This document shows, piece after piece, positions 1-13,297 of a DNA stretch of 64,000 nt. The first letter of the stretch is position 1. Each line of letters begins with the position of its first letter. The notes beneath the pieces are model-generated. The model was not told the DNA's origin. It made no database searches and saw nothing but the letters and a program-made list of their open reading frames with translations. Origin of the DNA: Lycocorax pyrrhopterus obiensis (lineage: Eukaryota; Chordata; Aves; Passeriformes; Paradisaeidae); NCBI GenBank assembly GCA_014706295.1, contig JACSVZ010000002.1, positions 19,638,494 through 19,702,493 on the forward strand, given 5' to 3'. Position numbers and translations under genes: made by a program.

Positions 1-3000
1 GACTTTTTTCATTTTTTCATTTCATTCACATTTTCATGAAAATGAGCAAAGTCTAACATGTTACACTACCTTTACTTTTGTTGAAAACAATCGGATGAAA
101 AATAATTATGTCAGCTGGCATTACTTGGAGGGTTTTAGAAAACTGATTTGTAAGGGAAAAGGGAGGGTAGGGGTTTACAAGGTGTGGGTGTGTGTGTGTG
201 CATGTACATACACCTCTGCCTGCTGGAAAATGTGAGACCGGGCTTCTCTGGTAGCAAGAGAGTTGTGAGCTAATTTTTTCTCATTTGAACTTGGTCCAGG
301 TTTTAATTAGCACCCTCTTGGGTTGTGTACACTGTCTATCTGGACACACCCATTTAAATCCAGCTTTTGTTTTGGCAGTCACATAATAAAAGGCAAGAAA
401 ATGAAAAGCAGTCCATATACATTACGCATGGAAGCATGGATGTGATGTTTCCCTTTTTTACTTTTTGACGTTTGGTTTGTTGGACAGATACTGATTTTCA
501 AAGAGGAAGATGTTCTAACATGATGCCTTTACTGCTTTTCTCATCTACTGAACTGCATTTTCAAGACATGAAAAGTGCTTGAATTTTTCATATTACAACA
601 AAATAAGGGAAAAAATTGTTGAAATTTTGTATTTCTTTGTAGAATGGCAGCTATTTTCCAAGCTTTAAAGTTGGATTTGAATAAGTTTTAGTATATATAC
701 CTTCCCTTACTTTCTACTACTCCATATAAATTTCCTTTGTCTTACTTTCTACATGCAACTCTAGAAAACATGTTTTCCTAATACAAACATTTGCAGTTTT
801 TCTAATGCTTGCAAAATGTGATGCAATTGTAATTGCATAAAAGACATTTATGCAAAAAATTGCATAAAAGACAGCATAACTCAAAAATGGAAAGGCAAGG
901 GTAAATACATTGCCTAGGGTTAATAGAAAAAATATAGGTGGTCTCATTAGCCTGATTTATCAAGGTTCTCAAGCAGATGACACTTCTTAGTAGGAGAGGA
1001 AATAGAGCCAGAAGTTACAACATGAGCTTCTCATTCAGAAGAACTGGGCTCAGTTCCTGCCTTATCATTGGCTTTGTCCAAGTCACTAGGAAAGCAGATT
1101 GCCCCCTCCTAATTCAAGAAAATACCCTGTCCTTACCTTACCAAGCTGTAGTGAGTGCCAGGCAGGGGGGGCTGTGAGGTCTGATACAAGGTAAGGACAG
1201 CCCTGCAATAGATGGTGCTATTCCCACACTTCAGAATCAGGGTGTCTTGTGGTCTCTCATGTACAAGTCATGTGCTGAGGAAGTCTTGAGTCTATTTTTC
1301 TTTTCTTCTATGATATTCTCACAAAGAGCAAGATTATTAAAACATTTCCCCCCACCTTCCTCAAGTAGTATTCAGCTTCCTTGCTTTGGGGTTTTTGTTT
1401 GTTACCTACTATTATCTCTCCCTACAGCAGTTTTACTCTACTAAATCAGGTCATTATTCATCTCAGTTTCCACACATTGCCCTCTCTCCCTAAAGCAAGT
1501 AGAAGCTCATTCATTCTATTCAAGTATGGAAAATACATTTTCAAAATGCTAGTCCTAACTGCTACGTGCTGGAATCAGCTTAACAATTTGTATCAAATCC
1601 TTTGTTCCGAAGACAAAAGAACCAGCAAAGAGGATAATGGATTACCCACTGTCGTGTCTCATCTGGAAGTTATCTAAAGGCTGCTTTGATAAGTAGAGTG
1701 AGAGTCGTTGGTGTGACTAATGTTGCACCGTTATATTGCTATAACCTGTGAAACACAGAGATACTAGCATCATAAGAAATACTGCTACAGAGCATCCACG
1801 CTGGATAATAACAGTGAAGGAAACACTGGCATCTTATCCATTACATATATTGCATTGATATAAAAGAAAATATTTTTCAAGCGGGAGTGAGGTATTAGAA
1901 GTCTTTATACAAAACAGCTTCTTGTTGGTGCGGAGTTAGATGCTTTTAGCATGACTTAAGAGATTATTTAGGCGAATATAGACACACTCAAACAGAAACC
2001 TTATTACTTGGTTGTCTTGGAGTCACCATAATAATATGTACCTCTGTCAAAGAATATAGATACCAGCATTTAACAACAGAGATAACCAGGGTAATGTGCT
2101 GTCCTCAGCTCTGCTGATGCCTGCCTGTAAAGGTGTAACTCCACTGGTCAACCATTTCCTGGACAGTTACGACAAGAATCCTGGTTTGCCTCTTATGCTG
2201 CTCTCCAGTCATCTCACAGTACTTTAAGTAGCTTGTAAAAAACTCCCCATTAAAAAAAAACAACAAAACAAACAACAACAAATACTAAAACAAACAACAA
2301 CAACCCCCCAAAAAACCTAGCAAAACCCCCCCCAAAACAACAAGAATCAAAAAAACCCCACAAAAACCCAAAAAAACCCCCAAAACAACCAACCAACCAA
2401 CTAACCAAAAAAAAAAAAACCCTAGTAATTTTTCAAAGAGTTTACCTAAAGCCTAATAAGGATTTAGTTTTATTCTTCTTTGTCTTCTCCTGGTTAAAGA
2501 AGCTGTGATATACAATAGCAGGTGTTTAACTCCATTGACCCAAAGGACAGAACCGTATTTGTTAATGTGTCCTCTTAGCCCTATGCACTGTGGTTTCTTC
2601 TTTCCCTGTTGTACATTGTGGTGTCTGAAACATCCACATCTATCCCAACCCTCTCAAAATCTCTTCAATACAAAGAGGAGAACCCAGATATTCACAAGAA
2701 TTGTTTCATGGATTTTGTGTTCCTGCATTTAGCAAATTGCTTTTGCCCTAAAATTAATCTTTGTTCTTAAAGACTTGGATAGTGGTTATTTAAGAACAAG
2801 AAAAGTAAGTTTATACATAAATAATCCAGGAAATAGATTGTAGCAATAAACTCCAGGAATTCATGGGCAAGAGGGTTAACAGAAGTTAAGCAGTGACCCT
2901 GAAGTAATAGCACATTATGGTTTTCAACTCCAATATACTGAGTGCAAAGGAACAAACTGATTTTTTTAAAGCTTTGAAAATTAAACCAACCACAGTAAAA

Positions 3001-6000
3001 GTGTTTTATTACACAACAGCCAAAAAAATGTAAACCCTGCCATAAAAGCTAGTCAAGTAAAACCAAACACCACCACAGAAACAGAAGGCAAGCTTCTGTT
3101 CCTCTTATTTCAGGTGATTCCTCCCTAGGGCTGTGATTCTCTAATTGTTTTATTGCTACCACTGATGGCAGGATTTGGCCTAGCTCTGGGGACCAGTGCA
3201 GTGTGACACTACAGAACTGGCTTTCTCTTGGAAAAGGGGGAGTTGAAGAAAGTGTTCTGAGATGAAGTAGAAGAAATGAATTGAACAATTTATTCTTAAA
3301 ATTAATAACATTAAAAGCCCCATTACAATCTAATCACACAAGTTCCTAAAATCTCAGGGTATTACCAAAAGCCAGTATCTGTGCCTAAGGCATGTCCCAT
3401 AGTGTCTGCACAGCAACTCCTCACTTCTCCTGCATACAGTATGTATCACCCACCTCTAGGTGACTTAAAACCAGGCAGAGATTAGTCCTGTGTTATCAGT
3501 CCCTTAATCTCAGGGCCACTATTTCCCCTTTTGCAGGGAAATCCAGACACCAGTTCAGCCTCTTTCAGGCTTCAACCTGTGTTAGCCTGCTGATGCCTCC
3601 TGTCATGGGCAGGGCCCCTCTCCACACCGAGCTGCTCCAGCAGCTCTAGAGGCAGCTGTGGTATCACCATCCATCACCACTATCGCCTTTGCACAAGCTG
3701 ATTTTTGGTCTTTTATAGCATCTGCCCCTCATTAACTGCTTGGTAGAGGAAAAGGCAGGAGGAGAGTGGACTGTGGTGTTATTAACGTGTTCACTGCTGT
3801 GCTGTGAAGTGTACACAGCTCATCATGGTCTTTGGTAGTTCCAGCTGGTGTGACTGGGGCAAGAAGTTTCTAATTGTCAGGTTAAAGCTGGCTGAAAAGT
3901 TTTATCCGCTCAATTATATTCTGCATAAAGATCAGCCCGTGCCCAAAATCGTTAAGTTAGCAGGAACAGAGTTTAAAGTGACGTGATTGATCTGCATTGG
4001 TACTGGTCTCAGTAGTCATTTCTTGAAATCAAGTTTTCCTACATTTGCAGCTCACAAAGAAGTGTGTTTGAGGTTTGGGGAGAATGGTGTGGTAAAGATA
4101 TTTGTTAAGAAAACCTGAAGTGTCTTTCTATTTTTTTACCATTGCCCAGAAATATCAGTGCTAAAAGATCTCATTCTACTTTTTGATTGATTGCTGTGGT
4201 TATGAAAAACCAAACAATTTCCTCAGATCTTGCCTCTGCATTGATCATGTATTAAAAAAGCTGTCAGGAAAGTAATTGCATTTTAAAATGTATAAAGCAT
4301 GCGCAAATTTGTGTTTATCTGTAGAAGTTCTTATGTATTTGTATGCCAAGTTTAGAAACAGAACGAGAAGAAAATATTTTTCAATGAGATAAACCATCTT
4401 TATTCTGGGTACATGGAGGACCCAAAATATAACATTTAGTGGGAACTATAGAGTACAAAACCTGTGCTGAACATTGTTCCTTATGCAATAACATGTAACT
4501 ATATTCCAATTCCCTCCTTCCCCTTTATTAAATAATGTGCAGCACAAGAATAAAAGAGAAAAAAAAAGTCTGAATACTCAGGACTGAAGGTAAATAAAGT
4601 CAACTTTTATACACTGTAGTAAAATCATCTATTAGAAACACTGCTGGAACAGTATCTCAAATTGAATTTTAAAAATATATCTCCAGATGCCAAATATAGT
4701 GTTGTCTGCTGTGAGGATAGACAGATCTTTAATCTCTGCAGACACAAATAAACACTCCAGAATTTGGTGGATTTTCTACAATAGGTTCAATTAACCCTGC
4801 ATTGTAAGGCACTCTGCACATCCAGTCTCTGATAATGGGAAAGGCACAGACAAGTATACATTGCATTGTCTGGATTCCTATTTCCAGTTGGCAGCATCCT
4901 TTCATGGGCTACTTGTTATTTATTCAAGCAACACTTGCATCTTTAGGTTTCAAAGCTTTGGGAGGAAAAGTAAATTCTTTGTCATTTATTACTACTAAGC
5001 TAAGTCTTTGTTCAGCTGTATTACTGATGGCATTAACTGGGGACATCAGTTTGGTTAACCATGAGAGCCAAGGGGAAGTGGTCTCTTACTGGTTTGTGGT
5101 CTTCAGCAGGCACTGCATGCAAAGGAGCCAGAGCAAAGCTCTGTGTTCCCTTCTTCACTGTGTGGCACGTTCGGTCCCAAGCACACGGTCAGCTCCATCA
5201 GGACGTGCGGCCACTTGAAAATGGGAGGCAAAGCTTGTCAATCACAAGCCTGGAAGCAGTGGGCTTGGGCAAATCCCTGTGGTGCAGACTCACAAGCAGT
5301 GTCCCAGTGGAGCAGGGTATGCTCTGAGTGAGGCACTGCCCTGGGGAAGGTGTGGGGGAGGTCACCAACCAAGTCTCCCTATAAAGTAAACAAAGTAAGC
5401 CAGTTTCAGAGGAAGATGATTTCCACCAGGCAGCACACTCAGGAGAAGCAAATCTTTTGGTGGGAAGTCCTGAGTCTGCCTTCCCAGTGCTTTCTAGCAC
5501 TTAGCCACACACCTGCAAACCCATATCTTTAAACTTGAGTTCATTGCATGAAAGCCCCTTCATAGATCTGATTTTGGATAATAAAATAACTTCCTTCAAA
5601 TCTCTGATGGGGACTGAGTCTTGATGTCTGATCCTGGCTTCTGAAAGACATTTCTTCAGGTCATGAAGAAGGCATTTTCTTTCAAGGGATTAGTCATGAA
5701 ATTGCATGATGGATAAGAACCAGAAGTCAACATCCCTATGCAGCAATCTCTTGCCTCTGATTCTCTGGCAGTGCATCTCACATTCACTCTAAAAGTGCGT
5801 GTTTTCAAGAGAATTTGTGGAGAGTGTGTAGAGCTCGCCCTTGCCTATGTACTTTTCTGGAAAATGAGTAGATAATTGACAGTAAATAATTGAGACTGGT
5901 TGACAATTGTTTTGTTTTGCCTCTCTCTCCTTCCCACCAGAAGAGTAATATAGTCTAGGTATTCACATCTCACCGTTCTGAGACAAATGCATGAACCAAT

Positions 6001-9000
6001 TATTTGTCATGCCCTTATTTGTGAGCATACATGTGGACAATGTTTCATCCTCCTATGAGGGCAAGTTCAGCATGATCTGGTCACCAGACTGGTGCAGGGA
6101 GACTGAAGTTTTCACTGGTCTCAGGCAGGATATTTGCCTTTACTTGCTTGGATAAAGTGGTCTGAATTATTGTGTTGCACTGCATAAACCTAAATCCTTA
6201 CAGCTGGAGGAGGAAGGGAGGTCCAGATTGTATTCTGCCTCAGTTCCCACATTTAAACTGAACCTCAACTACTGTCTGCCCACCCAATCGTTTCATTATG
6301 GATCAAGCATCTAACAAGGATATCCTAATGTTAGGGGTCATATAAGCTCTCTACATGGTTGTAACAAGTTTAAAAATTAATGTAGAATATCTAATTTTTT
6401 TCACCAAGCTCCTTTACAGAGTTCTGGGATCAAAGTATATTACCCAGGGAGACTATCTATATGGATATCTGTCAGTTCCAGGAATTATTAATTTTCATTT
6501 CCACCTGTAAAACTAAAAAAAAGGCTTAGCACAAATGTAGTATTGTTTTCAAACCTGAAGAAGATTTAGCTTCTTTTGTAGCTGGGCATTTCTCTTTTTT
6601 GCTAGCTAAATAATATCACATTTCTTTTAGTGAGGGGGAAAGGAGAAAATCATGGATCATGCTGGGGCTGTAGCTGCTCTCATTTCTCTTGCTTTGTTCC
6701 CTCTCTATGCTGGTCTTGGTGTGAGCAGTAGCCCCGTGTAAGCACCCTGCTTCTTCCTCTGGTGGGAGAAGAGACTCAGGGGTTTGATGGTGGCAGCTCT
6801 GGGGCTATGTTAAGGGAAGGCAAGGAAGGGGGTTTTTGAGGCCAGTGATTGGGCAAGAGGAGTCCTTTAGAGAAGCTGGAGAGCAGCATTTGTGTTAGGT
6901 TTCACAAGGCATGCAAGGGCACAACTCAGGTACTCCTTTCTGTCTTCCATGTGCAGGGTGCACACGAGGTGCACAAAAAGGGACAGGGGGCTGCTGGTTG
7001 AAATGAGGAGGTTTAGGGGTGTGAGCTGGCTGAAGGTGAGGGTAAAAGGTTTCCTTTTTTCCTGTTGTAAAAAAGGAAAAAACTACTCAGCGGTTAAACA
7101 GTTAAGAACAGCTGCTTTACCTGCTCAGACCTTTAGTGCTCAAGGCAGTTAAGATGTAAATCACAGCAATGAAATTCAAGCATGTATTCCAGTAAAGCTT
7201 AGGCAATACCTTCAGCAGATGCTTAAAAGTTAAATGTGTGCTTAAAAACATCACTGAATTTTCCCCTTCAACAGAACTAGTCTGAAATGTGTCATTTACT
7301 GTAGTACCATTTCTAGCTTCATTAGTAAAACCTAACTTGCTCTTCTCACCATTTCATGGATATTAAACAGAAGCTGATAGGCACTTCAACTTTTAGAGGA
7401 TTTAGTAAAACTAGCTAATATCTATTACTACTTAGAAAAAGCTAATTTCATATAAGAACAGAATTTTGTGTCTCTGAGAATGTATATTAATATTTTAGTA
7501 GTCTTAACATCTTTTGATGCAAAATTAATCCCACCTAAGAGTATCCCTGATTGTTCACATTGTGTAATCATCAATTAGTACATGATGTATTTTCTGCTAA
7601 TTTATGGTATCACTAATCACACAAAAAATAACCAAACAACTGTGGCCATGGCTTGTCTTACATGGTTTGTATAACCTTGATTTTGATGGCACTGCACTGG
7701 AATGACTGACATGACTAAAATGAAGCACAGGCTTTATACTTTGCTGTAATGGGATCAGAGGAAGGCTTGCTAAGGCGTTTCACTGGAGTCCTTGTGCTAG
7801 CTTTAGAACCAGTATATCTGTTCTTTTTTGATCAATCACAAACATGTTGTACAAAAGTACACTACAAACTGGGCTACTGAATGTGTAATTACATGTTGCA
7901 CATAACTTCAAGGTCTATTTTTACTGGTTTTTTAAGGGTTGCTATTAATGTTTAACAGCAACAATGCGCAGCTTTACTTTCCATTGAAAAATAATATAAA
8001 AAATGTTATGTCATAACAAAAAGATTAACAGAAAATTACTTTAAAGATTAGTCAAACTAATTTTTTTATGCTACCCTTAGAATTCAGTTTAACACATACC
8101 CCAAAATACAATAAAAAAATACATATTTTATATGAAATTTATATATAATGCATAAAATAGATAAACAAGAATAGAAGATAGTAATATATTATGCATGTAT
8201 GAAAATTAACATTTATTTACAATCTAGATTGTGAGGATATTGTTAAAGGAATTAATTTCACAGGGAGTTGTTAAATATATACAGATACAATATATTCTAA
8301 AAAATACCAGCGCTTAAAGTTTTATTCTAGGCAAGATATCTTCAACAGTAGTGATGGCTTTTTAAGTCTTTTTAAACTTATTCATGATTGTTAAGGTTAA
8401 GAATTCCCCATGTGCAACACACTGTCCTTCAACATGGCTCAGATCAAATATTTTGGGCATTTCCTTTGGGCAGTTTGCCGTTGTTCTACTGGATTGGAAG
8501 TTACAGCAATTTGACTGGTATGTCTTTCAATCTTTTTTTTCCCCTTAGCTATTGAAAGCAAGTACTGTTGTGTCTGTACTGCAGCTGAAGCAGTTTTGCA
8601 ATTGAAAACTTGCATGTTTGCTTTCTGCTTACACAATAATCTATTTTGGTACAGGGTTCTGTTGACTGCTGCATAAAGTAGCAAGTGCTATCACCCAAAG
8701 AAAGTACAGCTTTAAGAGAATAGTAATACTCCTCTGTTATCTTGAAAAGGCTGTCTGTGTGATTTATATTGCTGGCAGTGTATTAAATGTGTCATGTGGG
8801 TGTCAGAGAAGTACAAAATATCTTCTGTTATACAGGCTCCTCCTCCAAGTCTGTTCTTGGGTCCTCCTTAACATAATTACTTTTTTAGCATAATATAAAT
8901 GGAAATATGGCATGAAGTGCTTTTGCAGTGCACTTTAAATCTGTAGTCAATAGTTTCCTAATATAAAGTAGTCATAGCAATATGCACTCATTGTTCACAT

Positions 9001-9390
9001 ATTATTATGGACAGAATGTGTCATGAAGTTTGAAGCTATGTAAAGAAAAATGGTTAAATGAAAAAATTTCTCCTTAGTGGGCTATTTCTTTTCTTTCCTC
9101 AAATGTTTCTGGCAGAATTTTAATTCACTACTTAAAACACTCATTAAGCAAATTTTTACATTGTATGGTATTGTAGATCTCTGGAACACTGTTGGTCCTT
9201 TGGGCATAGTTTCAAACAGATTACGCCATTTTAATAGATTAAAGCCAAAACCAGAACCATCTGTCCCCATTCCTGTGTCTGCAAACCACGTCTCGCCCAA
9301 AAGTACGCAAGCAACCAATGAATCTTTTATTTTCCTGCCTACATTTCTCCGCCAAGTCACCTGAGTCTTTCTAATGGCAACCCCATTTGA
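1..9390. other. Intergenic DNA, no gene recognised
   Basis: No exon, RNA gene or clear transposon could be supported here. The open frames present are short, overlap on both strands and show no recognisable domain. Visible features are a short GT-rich run near 184-200, an A/C-rich low-complexity tract at 2250-2425, and somewhat GC-richer patches near 3500-3700, 5060-5340 and 6650-7050 with no readable coding pattern. It lies downstream of the minus-strand gene that ends at 19644. Distant regulatory elements are possible but cannot be seen from sequence alone. Confidence 0.5.
2250..2425. repeat. A/C-rich low-complexity tract
   Basis: About 175 bases made almost only of A and C, with runs such as AAAACAACAAAAC, AAACCCCC and CCAACCAACCAA. 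It is a degenerate simple repeat without a fixed unit. The strand bias (nearly no G or T) is visible directly. Confidence 0.8.
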
Positions 9391-9783
9391 GGTGTACCTG
9401 ATGCCTTAAGAGCCCTCCTAGAAACAGAGACTAGACAGGAGTAAGGGAATAAAGGTAGGTATTTATTTGAAGGGCCTTCAAAGGTACCCCTGGGGAGCCC
9501 CAAGCTACTGCCAAGATGGACCCCCAGAGGAACGACAGGTCACGAGTTCTTCGCACTTTTATAGGTCTGGTTCATTTGCATATCAGGGTTAATTCTCCAA
9601 TTAAAGCTTCAGTTTAATGATGTAATTTCCCTCTCTTGCCCCCCTTAGAGGCTCTTTGGTTTATACATTTTGGGCCTAGGACGGTCTGGATGTCCTTGAA
9701 GAGCAGGCCTGGAGAGACTTTGTTATGTCTACCTAGCACGAGAGAGCAGAAGTGAACAGGCCACAAGAAACTTCAGTTACACA
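9391..9783 (-). mobile_element. Retroviral-type solo LTR
   Basis: Read on the minus strand, this about 390-base segment starts TGTAACTGAAG and has the order of an LTR. A TATA-like box (CCTATAAAAG, + strand about 9559-9568) is followed about 100 bases later by a poly(A) signal in AAATAAATACC (+ strand about 9459-9469), then a short U5-like end finishing near GGTACA. No convincing target-site duplication was found (left flank TTGAGG, right flank CACTAG), so the borders are approximate. No primer-binding site or polyprotein is visible beside it, so it reads as a solo LTR. The family is not identified. Confidence 0.6.
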
Positions 9784-10038
9784 CTAGGCAGTACAGTGAT
9801 TTGAAAAATATAAAAGTTAAAACCTAAGGCATCATACCCCCAAAAAAGAGTGAATTAGGGCACTTCTGATGAGTAAACCACACCATACAGAGATACTTGT
9901 AATTTTCCTTCCCGTGAACTAAGACCTTTCTATTCAGCAAAGAAGAATCTGCTAACAAGTATACCATTTCAGACAGGGTACACCTTTTCTTTCCAAGCTG
10001 AAACTTACAGGGGATTTGAGTGTATCTAGTTAAAAAAA

Positions 10039-10090
10039 CAACCAACCAACCCACCAACCAACCAACCAACCAACCAGCCAACCAACCAAC
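10039..10090. repeat. (AACC)n microsatellite
   Basis: A run of about twelve ACCA/CCAA tetranucleotide units, interrupted only by CCCACC and CCAGCC variants. Read on the minus strand it is (GGTT)n. It gives rise to a low-complexity Trp/Leu/Val/Gly frame that is not a gene. Confidence 0.9.
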
Positions 10091-10321
10091 ACTCCACATA
10101 TTTTGTCATTCAGAACAAGATACCACTTTCATAGACTATATTGATAGATTATGAACATGTTTGTGAAAATTATTCAGAATTGTAAATAATTCATTCTGTT
10201 AGGTTCTTGCCACTGGAGAAACAGAAGTTCTATAGTCAATAATTCTGGTACCTGCACACCAAACATGCATCCAGCTTCCACAGCTGTTTGTTTTGCACCA
10301 TTCTCCAGATTCCCACAGAGA

Positions 10322-10402
10322 CTCACAGACCACAGAGGATTTTTGGAGTTGAAAGGGACCCACAAGGTTCATTGAGTCCAACTCCTAAGTGAACAGCCCA
10401 TA
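10322..10402 (-). mobile_element. CR1 LINE 3'-end fragment
   Basis: The segment contains the diagnostic CR1 3'-terminal block in reverse orientation: GAGTTGAAAGGGACCCAC, followed by ATTGAGTCCAACTCC. The TCACAGA-type tail is degraded. Only about 80 bases are recognisable, so this is a short 5'-truncated copy. Confidence 0.75.
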
Positions 10403-11783
10403 CTGCTGGTGGTCCAAGGGTCTTTTGATGGGATTCAAAGTCTTCAAACTTCATTGAGGTGACATTGAAGCCTAAGATTTTCTCTGACTAGAAGAATTAA
10501 AAATTATATCTAATCCTGTTATCTAAGCATGGCTGTTTTACAGGCAACTGGGGCAGTCTCTGTGGCAGTGCAAAATTCTAAGGTAACCAGTAGATATCAA
10601 AGTGATAGAGGAGCTCCAGAACCATGCCACTTAAATCAGAAAAATAAGTATATTGTTCTTATTGCAAATGCATTCTGAAACAACAAAAATTCAACACCAA
10701 ACTTGTCTGTCTTATTGTTATATGGTTACTTCGTTGTGTGTTAAGAGCATTAATCATCTGCAGTGAACTGTCCCTCCCCACCATGTGCCTTGTGTTCCTT
10801 CCTCGGGGGTGTATTCACTCAAACAGGCAGGGCACAGCCCTTACCACACCAGACAGCATAGGGCGATGGAGGAAAACAGTGCTTCAAATGTCTGTGATGG
10901 TGTGATTTAGGCACAGATTCTTCACCACAGTCTGCAACTATCTGAAAATTATTTGATCTAATGATGCAAGTCTGTTCAATGAGAAATGACAATGAAACAA
11001 AGTTAAAGCTAGTTACGTAAAACACGGAAATTAAGATCCTAGAAGTTAAGAGTTTCAAGCCATATTTTGCCTATTAAATAAGAGTTTCTGACTGTGTCTG
11101 GAATTTCTTGAGGTCCCAGGACTGCAGTTCCCATTGACCTCAATAAGATTTATAGGCAATTGAAACTCTTGAAAATCAGGCGACATTGTTCATGATAATC
11201 AATGTAGTAGTACCTGAGGACCAAGAAAGCCTTGAGGAATTGGCAATGCAATATATAAGCTAGAGATAGTATAGAGGGTAAGTGTAACTTAACCAGCATG
11301 ATTGAAACAAATTGTCTCTTTGATCAAAAATGCATTTCCCTTTCATGTAGAAAAGAGAATAAGTGAAGGGTTGAATGACCAGTGAGAGAATATAAGAAAG
11401 CGGATAAAAAGTCATATATAAAGAATGAACAGCTGAAAAAGATGGAAAGATTGAAAGTTGAAATAAACAGCCCATTGGCACAAGAAAAGAAAAGTCCAGC
11501 CAAAAGCACAGACAGTTCTCTGAAGATGCAGAGGTTCAGAGATATACATATTTCACTTGCCTTTCCTCATGGCAGCTACCCTGTGTGTTTGTATATAGAT
11601 GTATGATTAATTTGTGTCAGGTTAAAGTATATAGTGCAAGCTTAACTTAATTTTAAAAAACAAATATGTGCAACTTCATTAATTAATTCTATGGTAAAAG
11701 AAATCAAAGCTATCCCTGCAACCACTTCAGTGAGAGATTTTATATTTTCTCTTGTAAGACTCTGTAAATAATCATATTTGCAG

Positions 11784-12361
11784 ACTGCTCAGCACAGGAA
11801 AGACACAGACTTGCTGGAGATGGTCCAGAGGAGGGCCAGAAAAATGATCAGAGGGATGTAACACATCTCCTATGAGAAAAGCTGAGAGTTGGGGTTGTTC
11901 AACGAAGAGAAAAGAGGAGAGGAGGGGAGAGGAGGGGAGGGGAGGGGAGGCGAGGCGAGGCGAGGCGAGGCGAAGCGAGGCGAGGCGAGGCGAGGCGAGA
12001 GGAGAAGGCTCTGTGGAGACCTTTTTGAGCTGTTCAATATGTAAAGGGGCTTATAAAAGAGATGGGGACAAACCTTTTAGTGACACCTGTAGCAATAGGA
12101 CAAGGGATAATGGTTTTAAACTAAAAGAGGATAGAGTTAGATTGGGCATAAAGAAGAAATTTTTTTAAGATTAAGGTGGTAAAACACTGGTACAGGTGGT
12201 CCAGAGGGGCAGGCAATACCTCAACCCTGGAAACATTCAAGGCCAGGTTGGATGGAACTCTGAGCAACATGATCTAGTTGTCCCTGCTCCTTACAGGGGG
12301 GTTGGAATAGACGACCTTTAAATGTCCTTATCAAACCAAACCATTCTGTGATTCTATGATT
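11784..12361 (+). mobile_element. CR1 LINE copy with internal repeat expansion
   Basis: A 5'-truncated CR1 retrotransposon in forward orientation. Recognisable blocks include CTGCTCAGCACAGGAAAGAC, GGTCCAGAGGAGGGCCAGAA and GGACAAGGGATAATGG. CATTCAAGGCCAGGTTGGAT and the terminal CATTCTGTGATTCTATGAT follow. At the position where a typical copy reads 'gagaagagaaggctc', the sequence is interrupted by a roughly 95-base GGGGA/GGCGA array (11910-12006). No reverse-transcriptase frame remains. Confidence 0.85.
11910..12006 (+). repeat. GGGGA to GGCGA pentanucleotide array
   Basis: Tandem 5-base units start as GAGGA/GGGGA and change to GGCGA, with about ten GGCGA-type units and one GAAGC variant near 11971. 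The purine-rich array lies inside the CR1 copy and probably grew from its GAGAAGAGAAGG motif. Each GGCGA unit contributes a CpG, giving a small CpG-dense patch in AT-rich DNA. Confidence 0.9.
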
Positions 12362-13254
12362 ATCATTTCATTTAAAGATAAAAAACTGTACAGCAACCTG
12401 AGATCTGTGTATGGTATGCACTGGGTATGCACTTACATTTCAGTTTCATTTCCAGAGAGCTTTTGAGGAGTGTATGAGGTGGTGAGTTTAACTGCTATTT
12501 ATAGGAGGATGACAAGCTAAATATAAGGAGTGAGCCCACATGTCTACTTATAGGCAACAGTTTGTGAAATAACTTCCTCTTGGTGATTTTTTTTTTTCAG
12601 TTAAATGCCTTAAGAATTTTCTTAGGATTATTTGCAGTGAACTTAGAGAGGGAGTATGTTAACTTACTCTTTGATTTTTATCTGTAAGCAGGAAATGGGT
12701 CATTAACAGAATAGAAATATGAAAATATTTCTGTTCCTGGATAACTAATATGTTGAATATTTACTGATGTTAATTCTCTCCCTTGCTTCTCATCATTCTA
12801 CCCCATACATAATTGGAGACAGTTTTGTTGAAGTTGAACTGGATAGGATAGATAGGATTTATCTGCTTCTTAGTTGAAAAGTGAAATATAGTCATACAAA
12901 CAGGAAAATAAACTGAGACTGAATCCATATATTCCTTTCAATGGTTCCTTTCAAATCTTTTACCTGTGAGAAACTGATCTTCAAGAGAAAGTCCACAAAG
13001 CTAGTAAATTAGGCAGATTGTAGAGTAATTTAAAGTAGCATTTAATGTGTTGCTAAACTGCAGAAACACTTTTAAAAATTCCCTGGATTAACATATGCTA
13101 AGGAAGTTACATGTGTTACCAGAACTTTCAGCCTGAGCATCCTTTGTCCACTGCATTTTCTCAAGGGTGTCTAGAGAAACCTCCTGCAAGCTAAAACAGC
13201 TGAACAGGAACTGCAAAGTAATTTAATCCTTATCTTCTGGATATTCTAAATTGG

Positions 13255-13297
13255 TATAGGAGTATATATCTAGGAGTATACTCCTAGGAGTATATTC
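13255..13297. repeat. Palindrome with triple TAGGAGTATA motif
   Basis: The decamer TAGGAGTATA occurs three times within about 40 bases, at roughly 15-base steps. In the middle, CTAGGAGTATACTCCTAG (13270-13287) is a perfect 18-base palindrome. It could form a short cruciform or be a duplicated binding site. No neighbouring gene explains it. Confidence 0.75.

Noticed and set aside
10034..10099. Start of a 91-codon minus-strand frame rich in Trp-Leu-Val-Gly
   Set aside because: It is a translation of the (AACC)n microsatellite.
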